The notes beneath the pieces were generated by a model. The model was not told the DNA's origin, did no database searches, and saw nothing but the letters and a program-made list of their open reading frames with translations. The position numbers were made by a program, and so were the translations under genes. 39,808 bases of DNA from Oscillospiraceae bacterium UBA3851 (GTDB lineage Bacteria; Bacillota; Clostridia; Oscillospirales; Oscillospiraceae): assembly GCA_002392625.1 (NCBI GenBank), contig DGHJ01000072.1, positions 1 through 39,808 on the forward strand, written 5' to 3'. Below are positions 1-7,038 of the stretch, piece after piece; position 1 is the stretch's first letter; each line of letters starts with the position of its first letter.

Positions 1-321
1 GGCTTCCCCATCGTGCTGCACGGCTCCTCCTCTGTGCCTCAGGAGTTCGTCAAGCAGATCAACGAGTTTGGCGGCAACATGCCCGACGCCGTGGGCATCC
101 CTGAGGAGCAGCTGCGCAAGGCCGCGGCTATGTCCGTCTGCAAGATCAATATTGACTCCGACCTGCGTCTGGCCATGACTGCCACCATCCGCAAGTACTT
201 CGCCGAGCACCCGGATCACTTTGATCCCCGTCAGTACCTCAAGCCCGCCCGCGCTGCCATCAAGGCCATGGTGGCACACAAGATCGTGGACGTGCTGGGC
301 TGCGACGGCAAGGCGTTCTGA
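1..321 (+). CDS. fba: Class II fructose-bisphosphate aldolase, C-terminal part
   Basis: The window opens inside this gene, in frame from base 1, and about 106 residues remain before the TGA at 319-321. The enzyme cleaves fructose-1,6-bisphosphate to glyceraldehyde-3-phosphate and dihydroxyacetone phosphate in glycolysis. Visible class II features are the phosphate-binding HGSSSVP segment near the start and KINIDSDLR, matching the family KIN-x-D/N-T/S-D motif, followed by the usual C-terminal FDPRQYLKPAR stretch. The N-terminal half with most zinc ligands lies outside the window. It ends just before a strong bidirectional hairpin and converges with the next gene. Confidence 0.93.
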   Translation, partial: GFPIVLHGSSSVPQEFVKQINEFGGNMPDAVGIPEEQLRKAAAMSVCKINIDSDLRLAMTATIRKYFAEHPDHFDPRQYLKPARAAIKAMVAHKIVDVLGCDGKAF

Positions 322-344
322 TGATCTCAATCAGTAAAACAACA

Positions 345-379
345 AAAAGAGTGCGGATATGACGTATCCGCACTCTTTT
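345..379. terminator. Bidirectional intrinsic terminator
   Basis: A perfect 15-bp stem AAAAGAGTGCGGATA / TATCCGCACTCTTTT encloses a 5-base loop. It has A-runs on one side and T-runs on the other, so it can stop transcription from both converging genes. Confidence 0.9.
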
Positions 380-393
380 CAACTTGTCGGAGA

Positions 394-1038
394 TCAGCCG
401 CGGAAGAGATTCAAAATCGCGTTTAGGAGTCCGGGCTTCTGGGTCTGCTGCTGTTGCTGCACAATAGGCTGCTGAATGGTGGGTTGCTGGATGGTGGGCT
501 GCTGCAGAATGGTCTGCTGCTGCGTCATGCCTCCGCCCAGCAGGCTGCCCAGCAGGCTGGTCATGTTCACGTTGCCCAGCAGGGAGGTGGCCAGACTGCC
601 AATCAGGCTGGCATTGGAGTTGGCGTTGTTGGAGCCAAGCTGCTGACCCAGCAGGCTCAGCAGCAGGGGAGCTACGGCGGCCAGGATGGTGCCTGTGCTC
701 TTGGTGCTGACGCCGGTCTGGCTGGCGATCTCGTTCACTGCGCTGCTCTGGTTTGCGCCCAGCAAATGTCCGATGATCTTGTTGCCGTCCTCCAGATCCA
801 CACCCTGCAGGAAGGAGGAGAGGTCACTGGTATCAACCTGGCCGTGGGTAAACAGGGCGTTGCCGAAGCTGCCGGCGGTGTTGGTGTCCTGTGACTGCGC
901 CTGTGCGCCGCTTAGCAGCATGGGAAGGGCGGCGCTCAGAACGTTCTGCGCATCCTGTCTGCTGGTGTTGGTGAGCTCGCTGATGCCGTTTAGGGAATCG
1001 CCGCTCATCAGAGTGCTGACGAGAGAGTTAATATCCAT
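394..1038 (-). CDS. DUF937 (YidB-like) protein
   Basis: A 214-residue protein of DUF937 type. Its helical repeats are rich in Leu, Ser, Asn and Gly, with two copies of the pattern 'L..ALPMLLSGAQ' and 'LAAVAPLLLSLLGQQ'. The last 45 residues change to a Gln-rich tail with short QQPTIQQP repeats, encoded by repeated bases at about 455-515. Family function is unknown. There is no signal peptide or clear membrane segment. It is monocistronic, converges on fba and ends at the shared terminator. An antisense ORF over it has the composition of a shadow. Confidence 0.8.
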   Translation of the reverse strand: MDINSLVSTLMSGDSLNGISELTNTSRQDAQNVLSAALPMLLSGAQAQSQDTNTAGSFGNALFTHGQVDTSDLSSFLQGVDLEDGNKIIGHLLGANQSSAVNEIASQTGVSTKSTGTILAAVAPLLLSLLGQQLGSNNANSNASLIGSLATSLLGNVNMTSLLGSLLGGGMTQQQTILQQPTIQQPTIQQPIVQQQQQTQKPGLLNAILNLFRG

Positions 1039-1152
1039 GGTGTTTGCTCCTTCTTTGAAAGTGTATGCAGGATCTTTGCTCCATTATAGAACGATTAGAC
1101 GAAAAATGTCAATGTAGCGCATTAAATTCCTGTCATTTCCATGAAAAAACTG

Positions 1153-1180
1153 TTGTGTAATTCAAAATAATTGGTATAAT
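1153..1180 (+). promoter_or_regulatory. Probable sigma-A promoter of the 1228 gene
   Basis: A TTGTGT -35 (1153-1158) and perfect TATAAT -10 (1175-1180) are separated by 16 bases, 47 bases upstream of the next start codon. A GGGAGG ribosome binding site lies at 1214-1219. The opposite-strand gene starts at 1038, so this is a divergent intergenic region. Confidence 0.7.
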
Positions 1181-1227
1181 GAAAGGTACAAACCTCAATA
1201 TTTTGTGTTTGACGGGAGGAAATACAT

Positions 1228-2013
1228 ATGGCAGACAAGAAAAAACACAATATCGTGTCGGCAAGCACCGGTAATCCGATCAAACCCGCCGCGGCTCAGA
1301 ACCCCACCATCCTGCAGGCCGCCCCTGTGGGCAACGCCGGCGGGCTGCGGGCCGGTGCCATCGTTCTGTGGGTTGTGGCTCTCGTGTTTGAGATCCTGGC
1401 GATCCTGGTTGTCATCGGCAAGGTCAACTTTAACTTCATTCCCACTCTGTGGCAGCTCATCATCCTGCTGGTACTGGATCTGGTGTGCGTCATCATCGGC
1501 GCACAGCTCTGGAAGAAGGCTAATCACATCAAGCCTGCCTCGGAGAAAAACCCGCTGAAGTTCTGGCTGTGGAACAACATGGGCGTCATTGCATGCGTGA
1601 TCTGCTTCCTGCCCATTATCATTATCATGCTGACCAACAAGGATCTGGACAAGAAGACCAAGGTCATTGCCACCATCGTGGCCATCGTCGCCCTGCTGAT
1701 CGGCGGCGCCGCCAGCTATGAGTGGAATCCCGTTTCCCAAGAGCAGCAGCAGGCCGCCATCCAGGCCCTCGGCAACGAAAACGTGTACTGGGCGCCCTTC
1801 GGCAAGGTCTACCACACCCATGAGGACTGCGGTGCACTGAACCACACCGACACGCTGACCGAGGGCACCGTGGAGCAGGCCATCGCCGCTGGCCGCACCC
1901 GTCTGTGCTCCTTCTGCGCCAAGCGCGATGAGATCACCGGCGTGGTCACCGACGAAAAGGACGTCACCGACTATATGGTGGAGGAGACTCCCGCTGAGCA
2001 GCCCGCCGCATAA
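1228..2013 (+). CDS. Membrane protein with a C-terminal His/Cys domain
   Basis: A 261-residue protein I do not recognise by name. A polar N-terminus of about 40 residues precedes four predicted membrane segments (about 42-64, 74-92, 118-136, 146-163). The last 100 residues hold a compact domain with the pattern VYHTHEDCGAL (about 194-204) and RLCSFC (225-230). This arrangement, a hydrophobic-His-x-x-x-x-C motif followed by a later C-x-x-C, recurs in small bacterial metal-binding, Ada-like domains and probably binds zinc; that is inferred from family resemblance. The start is supported by GGGAGG 8 bases upstream of ATG and by an excellent promoter. It is monocistronic and ends at a bidirectional terminator. 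Confidence 0.8.
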   Translation: MADKKKHNIVSASTGNPIKPAAAQNPTILQAAPVGNAGGLRAGAIVLWVVALVFEILAILVVIGKVNFNFIPTLWQLIILLVLDLVCVIIGAQLWKKANHIKPASEKNPLKFWLWNNMGVIACVICFLPIIIIMLTNKDLDKKTKVIATIVAIVALLIGGAASYEWNPVSQEQQQAAIQALGNENVYWAPFGKVYHTHEDCGALNHTDTLTEGTVEQAIAAGRTRLCSFCAKRDEITGVVTDEKDVTDYMVEETPAEQPAA

Positions 2014-2035
2014 GCGGAAATACCATATAAACATA

Positions 2036-2065
2036 GAGCAGAGGTCGAAATGCCGACCTCTGCTC
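2036..2065. terminator. Bidirectional terminator
   Basis: A 12-bp stem GAGCAGAGGTCG / CGACCTCTGCTC with a 6-base loop is followed by ATTTT on the plus strand. It separates the convergent membrane-protein and transketolase genes. Confidence 0.85.
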
Positions 2066-2086
2066 ATTTTCAATTCCCACAAATAC

Positions 2087-3013
2087 TTACAGCGTTTCCT
2101 TGATCTTCGCGGCGATCTGATCTGCCGTAAGGCCATACTCCCGCAGGACGTCAGCTGCCTTGCCGGACTGGCCGAACTGATCGTTGACGCCGATCTTGCG
2201 GAACTTGCAGTTGACCTTGCCCATCAGCACATCGGCCACGGCGTCGCCCAGACCACCGATGACGCTGTGCTCTTCAACGGTAACCACATTGCCGCACTTG
2301 GTGGCGTACTCCGTGACACAGGCCGCGTCAATGGGCTTGATGGTGTGGACGTTGATGACGCTGATCTCAATACCCTCAGCGGCCAGCAGCTTGGCAGCCT
2401 CCAGCGCCTCGTTGACCATCAGACCGCAGGCAAATACGGCGGCGTCCTTACCCTCGCGCAGTACGTTGGCCTTGCCGATCTCAAAGGGGTAGTCCTCCTC
2501 AAACACAGGGGTGGCCAGACGAGCCAGACGCATATAGGCGGGGCCCTTGAACTCCGCCAACGCCAGCGTAGCCTTCCGGGCCTCCTTGGCGTCAGCGGGC
2601 ACGATGACCGTCATGCCGGGGATCAGACGCATGAGGCCGATATCCTCTACGGACTGATGGCTGCCGCCGTCCTCGCCCACGGAGACACCAGCGTGGGTGC
2701 AGCAGATTTTCACGTTGAACTTGGGGTACGCGATGGAATTGCGGATCTGCTCATAAGCGCGACCGGCGCCGAACAGGGCAAAGGTGGAGCAGAAGGGGAT
2801 AAGGCCCATGGTGGAGAGGCCGGCGCCGATGTCCATCATGTTGGCCTCGGCGATGCCGCAGTCAAAGAAGCGGTCGGGGTAGGCGGCCTTGAAATGCTTG
2901 GTCATGGTGGCGCCGGCCAGGTCGGCGTCCAGCACGACCACCTTGTCGTTAACGGCGCCCAGCTCTACCAGAGCCTTGCCGTAGGCCTCACGGGTTGCGA
3001 TCTTTTCACTCAT
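2087..3013 (-). CDS. Transketolase, C-terminal subunit
   Basis: A 308-residue subunit carrying the pyrimidine-binding and C-terminal domains of transketolase, as in the split enzymes of many Clostridia and archaea. Visible motifs: VVVLDADLAGATMTKHF (about 26-42), the cofactor-contacting GIAEANMMDIGAGLS segment (about 73-87), and HAGVSVGEDGGSHQSVED (about 107-124), whose acidic and His residues contact thiamine diphosphate or substrate. With the upstream subunit it moves two-carbon units between ketose and aldose phosphates in the pentose phosphate pathway. A GGAGG sits 8 bases before ATG, inside the end of the N-terminal subunit gene, with only 3 bases between the two genes, so translation is coupled. 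Confidence 0.93.
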   Translation of the reverse strand: MSEKIATREAYGKALVELGAVNDKVVVLDADLAGATMTKHFKAAYPDRFFDCGIAEANMMDIGAGLSTMGLIPFCSTFALFGAGRAYEQIRNSIAYPKFNVKICCTHAGVSVGEDGGSHQSVEDIGLMRLIPGMTVIVPADAKEARKATLALAEFKGPAYMRLARLATPVFEEDYPFEIGKANVLREGKDAAVFACGLMVNEALEAAKLLAAEGIEISVINVHTIKPIDAACVTEYATKCGNVVTVEEHSVIGGLGDAVADVLMGKVNCKFRKIGVNDQFGQSGKAADVLREYGLTADQIAAKIKETL

Positions 3014-3016
3014 GGC

Positions 3017-3826
3017 TCAGTCCTCCAATTCCTTCAAAGCCTGCTGACGCTGCTCGGCGTTGGGCGCCTTGCCGTGCCAGCCCACCTGGTTCTCCATAAA
3101 CGACACGCCCTTGCCCTTCACCGTGTGAGCCAGGATGCACTTGGGCCTGCCGGTAACCGGGGCGCTCAGCGCTGCCTCAATGGCGTCCAGATCGTGGCCG
3201 TCGATTTCAAACAGTTCGAAGCCAAAGGCGCGCAGCTTGGAGGGCAGATCGCCCAGGGACATAACCTCGTCGTTGGTGCCGTCGATCTGCAACCCGTTGT
3301 TGTCGATGATGACGGTCAGGTTATCCAGCTTGTGGTGGGCAGCAGCCATAAAGGCCTCCCAGATCTGGCCCTCCTGGCACTCGCCGTCACCCAGCAGAGC
3401 ATATACCTTGGTGTCCTTGCCTTGGATCTTGGCGCCCAGCGCCATGCCCACGGCGATGGAGCAGCCCTGGCCCAGGGAGCCGGTGGATGCGTCGATGCCG
3501 GGGACCTTTTTGGCGTCCGGGTGACCCTGCAGGATGGAGTGAAGCTGCCGGAAATTGGTGAATTCCTCCCGGCTGAAAAAGCCCATCTCGGCCAGTACGC
3601 CGTAATAGCAGGGGGCAGCGTGGCCCTTGCTCAGCACGAACCGATCCCGATCGGGGTCGTCCGGATTCTTGGGGTCCACCCGCATGTGATTGTAGAAAAC
3701 GCTGGTCATCAGCTCCACGGCGGACAGGGAACCGCCGGGGTGGCCGCTGCCGGCATTGGCCGTCATCTCGATGATGTCGCGGCGCACCTGCCTGCAAACC
3801 TGGGAGAGCTCTGTGGTGTTCATCAT
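3017..3826 (-). CDS. Transketolase, N-terminal subunit
   Basis: A 269-residue thiamine diphosphate-binding subunit. It shows GHPGGSLSAVELM near the N-terminus, GHA(A)PCYYGVLAEMG, and the cofactor motif that starts GDGECQEGQIWEA and ends about 30 residues later in NN. Length fits the N-terminal half of split transketolases. Three ATGs are available at 3835, 3826 and 3823; 3826 is preferred because AAAGGAG then lies 8 bases upstream. It starts 32 bases after the stop of the recombinase gene on the same strand, so the three genes could share a transcript. Confidence 0.93.
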   Translation of the reverse strand: MMNTTELSQVCRQVRRDIIEMTANAGSGHPGGSLSAVELMTSVFYNHMRVDPKNPDDPDRDRFVLSKGHAAPCYYGVLAEMGFFSREEFTNFRQLHSILQGHPDAKKVPGIDASTGSLGQGCSIAVGMALGAKIQGKDTKVYALLGDGECQEGQIWEAFMAAAHHKLDNLTVIIDNNGLQIDGTNDEVMSLGDLPSKLRAFGFELFEIDGHDLDAIEAALSAPVTGRPKCILAHTVKGKGVSFMENQVGWHGKAPNAEQRQQALKELED

Positions 3827-3857
3827 AGCATCCACTCCTTTGTATTCTAATAAAATA

Positions 3858-4889
3858 TCAGTTATTGTTGTCCGATTCCTTCGGTTTTTCCTTATGGTGG
3901 ACCTGGGAGAGGGGGTTGGCCCGCGCTGCCACCCGCAGCGCTTCGTTGTCGATGTGTGTATAGATCTCCGTGGTGTTCAGATGCTCGTGACCCAGGACCT
4001 CCTGCACCGCCTTTACGTCCACACCGTTTTGCAGCATCAGTGTGGCGGCGGTGTGACGCAGTTTATGAGCGGAATACTGGCTGCTGTCAAGACCGGCAAC
4101 AGAAAGATGCTTCTTGACAAGCGAATGCACGGTGGCGCGGCTGATGCGCTTGTTTTGGGCAGACAGAAACAAGGCCTCCTGATCCCGTCCGGAGATGGGC
4201 CTGCGAACAGCCAAGTATGCCGTCAGCGCCTCCTGACAGGCTTGGTTGAGATATACGGTACGCTCCTTGTTACCCTTGCCAAGAATCCGCAGGGCATCGC
4301 CGTGGATCGAGCCAAGGTTTAATCCGATCAGCTCGGAAATACGAAGCCCGCAGTTCAAAAAAAGCGTAATAATACAGTAATCGCGCTCGCGATGCGGTCC
4401 ATCCACCGATTCCAGCAGGGAAAGGGACTCATCCAACGTCAAATAGCGGGGGAGGGCCTTTCTTGTCTTCGGCGTATCGATATCCTTACAGGGATTTTCC
4501 TCCAAAAGGTGTCGTTTGTTGCATATATAGTTAAAGAATGAGCGAATTGTGGCTAATTTTCGTGCTCTGGATGCCGAATTCAGACCCTTGTTAGAATTTT
4601 CACAATTCTGTCTGATCGCCCTGTCGCGGCTGAGATACGTCATGTAGCCGTAGATATCCGTCATGGTGATGGAGGAGATCAGCGGCAAGTCAACGTCAAG
4701 AATCGAGATCTCATCCAACGGCTTGTCCGCCAGGCTAGCATCGCGGGTCCACTTGATGTAGCGGAAGAAATTCCGCATGTCCAGGAAATATTCATCTACG
4801 GTTCTGCTGGAATGGGCCTTGATGGTCTCATGGTAAGAGAGAAAGTCCAGCAGCAGTCTGGGAGCTTCTGTACGGAAATTATTGGCCAT
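3858..4889 (-). CDS. XerC/XerS-like tyrosine recombinase
   Basis: A 343-residue site-specific recombinase with a SAM-like core-binding N-terminal domain (about 10-150) and a catalytic C-terminal domain. Catalytic residues are visible: Arg in GLRISE (R183), Lys in GKGNKE (K205), His and Arg in HKLRH (H275, R278), His in LGHEH (H301) and the nucleophile Tyr in TTEIYTH (Y310). All are present, so it should be active. The size is nearer the single-recombinase XerS/XerH systems (about 350) than XerC/XerD (about 300). A longer start at 4922 is possible. About 215 bases upstream lies a dif-like palindrome where an inovirus is integrated. It is outside the prophage, which has no recombinase of its own. 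Chromosome dimer resolution is an inference; a resident element integrase is the alternative. Confidence 0.85.
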   Translation of the reverse strand: MANNFRTEAPRLLLDFLSYHETIKAHSSRTVDEYFLDMRNFFRYIKWTRDASLADKPLDEISILDVDLPLISSITMTDIYGYMTYLSRDRAIRQNCENSNKGLNSASRARKLATIRSFFNYICNKRHLLEENPCKDIDTPKTRKALPRYLTLDESLSLLESVDGPHRERDYCIITLFLNCGLRISELIGLNLGSIHGDALRILGKGNKERTVYLNQACQEALTAYLAVRRPISGRDQEALFLSAQNKRISRATVHSLVKKHLSVAGLDSSQYSAHKLRHTAATLMLQNGVDVKAVQEVLGHEHLNTTEIYTHIDNEALRVAARANPLSQVHHKEKPKESDNNN

Positions 4890-5102
4890 AGCTAATACTG
4901 CGAGGATAGCAGCACAATACAATAGAGCGAAGCAAAAGGATCCGGGCGGAACATAGCGAAGAAATGACGCAGCTGCGACAACGTTAAGAAAGCACGCTAC
5001 AGGTGATCGAAGCGCTGTGCCGTGGCACTGCTGGCAGCAAATCCCGCATAGCCTCCCAAACGAGCTTCATCGGCCAAATATGCGATTTGCCCCTACTCCA
5101 CA

Positions 5103-5133
5103 TTCAACAAAATTTTTATTTTGTTGAATTTTG
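5103..5133. repeat. Left attachment site, dif-like palindrome
   Basis: Arms TTCAACAAAAT (5103-5113) and ATTTTGTTGAA (5118-5128) form a perfect 11-bp inverted repeat around TTTT. This has the shape of a tyrosine-recombinase core site. Bases 5111-5133 recur identically at 13535-13557. The left arm is intact only here, as expected if host sequence supplies it. The 4890-5102 stretch upstream holds no gene I can support. Confidence 0.7.
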
Positions 5134-5230
5134 TGTTACAGTCCTCGTAACCTCCTCCCCCCGTGGAGTTGCTGCAATTATATCACGTTACAGCAGATTT
5201 GAAAAGTGCAGATTAAACAAAACGCATATT

Positions 5231-6130
5231 CTACGCAGATTTCTTCCGGCTCCGGCGCCAGCGGCGAGACGGCTTCTCGACGCCTTCCATATTCGCCTGG
5301 TTATCATTACGGCGAAGCGAAAGAATTTCCTCCTCAGACAGCATATCTCCTTCTTTGCAGCTCTTTTGAAGATTCCCGACACAAGCCAGAGTATCATATG
5401 CTGCATAGTCAGCGTTGGTGACAAACCAGCACCGGCGAGCAATCGGCGTCAGAAGCTGCGGGTTTGTAGCGTTTTCCATCTCCCAGGCAGAATAAACGAA
5501 TTGCCGCTGAAACCTCCATAGCTTATCACACTCAACGACGTAAGACGTCACCTGTCTTAGGAGAGCATCAACGTGTCCGAATCTCTGGGCCGTATAGTAA
5601 AGGCTGATATGATAATGTCGGCATGTCAGAAGCGTATTGAGGAACAGAGGATCTATATTGCTCTTGAAGTTCCTGGAGTTCATCTGCACGGAGAATTCAT
5701 CTCCAAATACAAGCGTCACGGTGAGCGTGTCATTCTCTTCATCAAACTTAGAATTATTTTCTGCACAGTAGATCACCTGCTGGAGACTGACAAAATCCTC
5801 ATAAGGAATGTTGAGCGCAACATTGCTGAGCACCTTGACACGCTGCGTAACCCACTTCTGACGATCCCGATCATAGACGAGCTTGTCATTGTAACGATTA
5901 TACATTGATACGACCTTAGCCACACCGGAGAGGGTTTTTCCTTTACCAAATAATCCAGTATAAGCCACAAGCTCGCCGGTCTTGCACTCGTTCCAGCGGG
6001 AATAACGTATGTAGTCGAATAGATCCACCACACCATACCGGGCAACGGAGACAGGATGAGTAAAAGCGCAGCGGACCAGCGGAGAGATAGCCAGGACAAT
6101 GATGAGAACAACGAGAACGATAACAAGCAT
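5231..6130 (-). CDS. Zot/pI-like inovirus assembly ATPase
   Basis: A 299-residue protein of the zonular-occludens-toxin/pI family, the marker ATPase of filamentous phages that drives virion extrusion through the membrane. A hydrophobic segment occupies residues 1-18. Walker A is GLFGKGKT (59-66) and Walker B is LVFGDEF (140-146). The final 40 residues are basic and Arg-rich. In Gram-negative inoviruses the ATPase domain precedes a late membrane helix; here the anchor is N-terminal. Its ATG overlaps the stop of the upstream small gene (TAATG). It is the last gene of the late operon and ends about 100 bases from the left attachment site. Confidence 0.9.
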   Translation of the reverse strand: MLVIVLVVLIIVLAISPLVRCAFTHPVSVARYGVVDLFDYIRYSRWNECKTGELVAYTGLFGKGKTLSGVAKVVSMYNRYNDKLVYDRDRQKWVTQRVKVLSNVALNIPYEDFVSLQQVIYCAENNSKFDEENDTLTVTLVFGDEFSVQMNSRNFKSNIDPLFLNTLLTCRHYHISLYYTAQRFGHVDALLRQVTSYVVECDKLWRFQRQFVYSAWEMENATNPQLLTPIARRCWFVTNADYAAYDTLACVGNLQKSCKEGDMLSEEEILSLRRNDNQANMEGVEKPSRRWRRSRKKSA

Positions 6131-6312
6131 TAGAATTTCCTCCAGGAGCTGATGATAGCCGAGGCAATGGAGACGAAAGCCTTAAAAACGAAATACACGG
6201 ACAGGACGCCGAAAAAGACGGTGAGCAGATACGGGATCAGCTCGATCATGTTTGTAGGTAACTCAATATCAGGACCAATGACATTGAGCCATTCAGAAAT
6301 AACAGTGCCCAT
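6130..6312 (-). CDS. Small inovirus membrane protein upstream of the ATPase
   Basis: A 60-residue protein with one or two hydrophobic stretches (about 22-50) and a basic end (SSWRKF). The start at 6312 is chosen because AGGAGG lies 6 bases upstream; the in-frame TTG at 6318 is less good. By position, directly before the assembly ATPase, it may correspond to the minor virion protein pVI; that is inferred from gene order only. It overlaps the ATPase start codon. Confidence 0.7.
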   Translation of the reverse strand: MGTVISEWLNVIGPDIELPTNMIELIPYLLTVFFGVLSVYFVFKAFVSIASAIISSWRKF

Positions 6313-6338
6313 AAACAACCTCCTTTCTATTTGCTGGA

Positions 6339-6375
6339 GGGGGCCCCGCGGCGCAAGCTTTCCCGCGGGGCCCCC
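6339..6375. repeat. Perfect GC-only hairpin between inovirus late genes
   Basis: A perfect 13-bp stem GGGGGCCCCGCGG / CCGCGGGGCCCCC surrounds an 11-base loop. No T-run follows on the minus strand, so it is not a typical terminator. It could be an mRNA stability element, an attenuator before the two last genes, or a packaging hairpin in single-stranded phage DNA. Confidence 0.8.
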
Positions 6376-6390
6376 TTCTCCCCTTCCAGT

Positions 6391-6510
6391 TTAGAAAAGA
6401 TCTCGCAGGATCGCCCAGATCAGCGCACAGAAGCCGATCAGCAGAAACAGAAGAAGAAAACCTTCAGTGACAGAATAATCCGCAAAAGCCTTATAAAGAA
6501 ACTCATCCAT
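6391..6510 (-). CDS. Small inovirus membrane protein (39 aa)
   Basis: A 39-residue ORF too short for common gene finders. It begins MDEFLYKAFADYS and continues into a hydrophobic helix (about 17-34) ending RDLF. AAAGGA lies 9 bases upstream of the ATG, and the gene starts 5 bases after the stop of the preceding membrane protein gene. Size, single membrane helix and location suit a minor coat protein (pVII/pIX-like) or an assembly partner. No specific family is recognised. Confidence 0.65.
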   Translation of the reverse strand: MDEFLYKAFADYSVTEGFLLLFLLIGFCALIWAILRDLF

Positions 6511-6515
6511 AATAC

Positions 6516-6671
6516 CTATCCTTTCAGCCAGTAGAATATCAGCCAGACGACAGCTCCGGCTACCGTAGAAAATAAGGCGAGCTGGAGGAAGGAAAACGTA
6601 AGGCCCCAGATTTCAAACTCGATACTGAGGATCTGCCAAATGGCAGCCAGCACGGCACCAATATCACTCAA
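6516..6671 (-). CDS. Small inovirus membrane protein (51 aa)
   Basis: The reading frame continues upstream to 6743 but overlaps the 6668-6961 gene there. The most economical start is TTG at 6671-6669, overlapping the upstream stop as TTGA with GAAGGTGAG just before it. That gives 51 residues with a nearly continuous hydrophobic C-terminal half (FLQLALFSTVAGAVVWLIFY) ending LKG. It is probably a minor coat or membrane assembly protein. The start is uncertain. Confidence 0.55.
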   Translation of the reverse strand: MSDIGAVLAAIWQILSIEFEIWGLTFSFLQLALFSTVAGAVVWLIFYWLKG

Positions 6672-6961
6672 CTGCTCACCTTCTTTCGGATCAAAAGTCC
6701 AACAGCCAGGACGAGCAGCGCAGCCAGAATAAGAGTACGCCATTCTTCCGGGATCATTGGAAACAGTGAGGATCCAAGCGTGGTAAGAGCTTCGGCCAGA
6801 TTGCCAATAGACGAAACACCATGTACAAGCACGTCCTTAAGGCTATCCAGGAACGACAAAACATTGTCGACGAAGGTAAGCGTACCAACGATCAGACCAT
6901 TGACGAAATCGGCGATCGTAGAGCCGAGGCCGCCAAAAAGATTGTTGAAGAAAGCGCCCAT
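6668..6961 (-). CDS. Inovirus small membrane protein (97 aa)
   Basis: The start at 6961 is set by GGGAGG 8 bases upstream; an upstream in-frame start at 6982 lies inside the intergenic palindrome. The protein begins MGAFFNNLFGGLGS. It has amphipathic helices through residue 70 and a C-terminal membrane helix (LILAALLVLAVGLLIRKKV). The layout of a helical ectodomain, a terminal helix and a Lys/Arg tail resembles coat-type proteins. It directly follows the adsorption protein gene, so a pVI-like or second coat role is possible. No named family is recognised. Confidence 0.7.
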   Translation of the reverse strand: MGAFFNNLFGGLGSTIADFVNGLIVGTLTFVDNVLSFLDSLKDVLVHGVSSIGNLAEALTTLGSSLFPMIPEEWRTLILAALLVLAVGLLIRKKVSS

Positions 6962-6974
6962 AGAAAAACCTCCC

Positions 6975-7038
6975 TGTAACACAATGCAGAGCTGCAGCCG
7001 TTCCGGATCCTACGCGCCGGCTAACAAACGTGTGTTAC
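6975..7038. repeat. Intergenic inverted repeat with TGTAACAC ends
   Basis: TGTAACAC (6975-6982) and GTGTTACG (7032-7039) face each other across a GC-rich core that includes GCAGAGCTGC. The adsorption gene's TAA stop is part of the right arm. A matching arrangement lies at 10556-10620. Confidence 0.55.

Noticed and set aside
1928..3850. Long plus-strand ORF opposite the transketolase genes
   Set aside because: It is the antisense shadow of two clear, conserved enzyme genes; its product is rich in Gly, His, Val and Gln without motifs.
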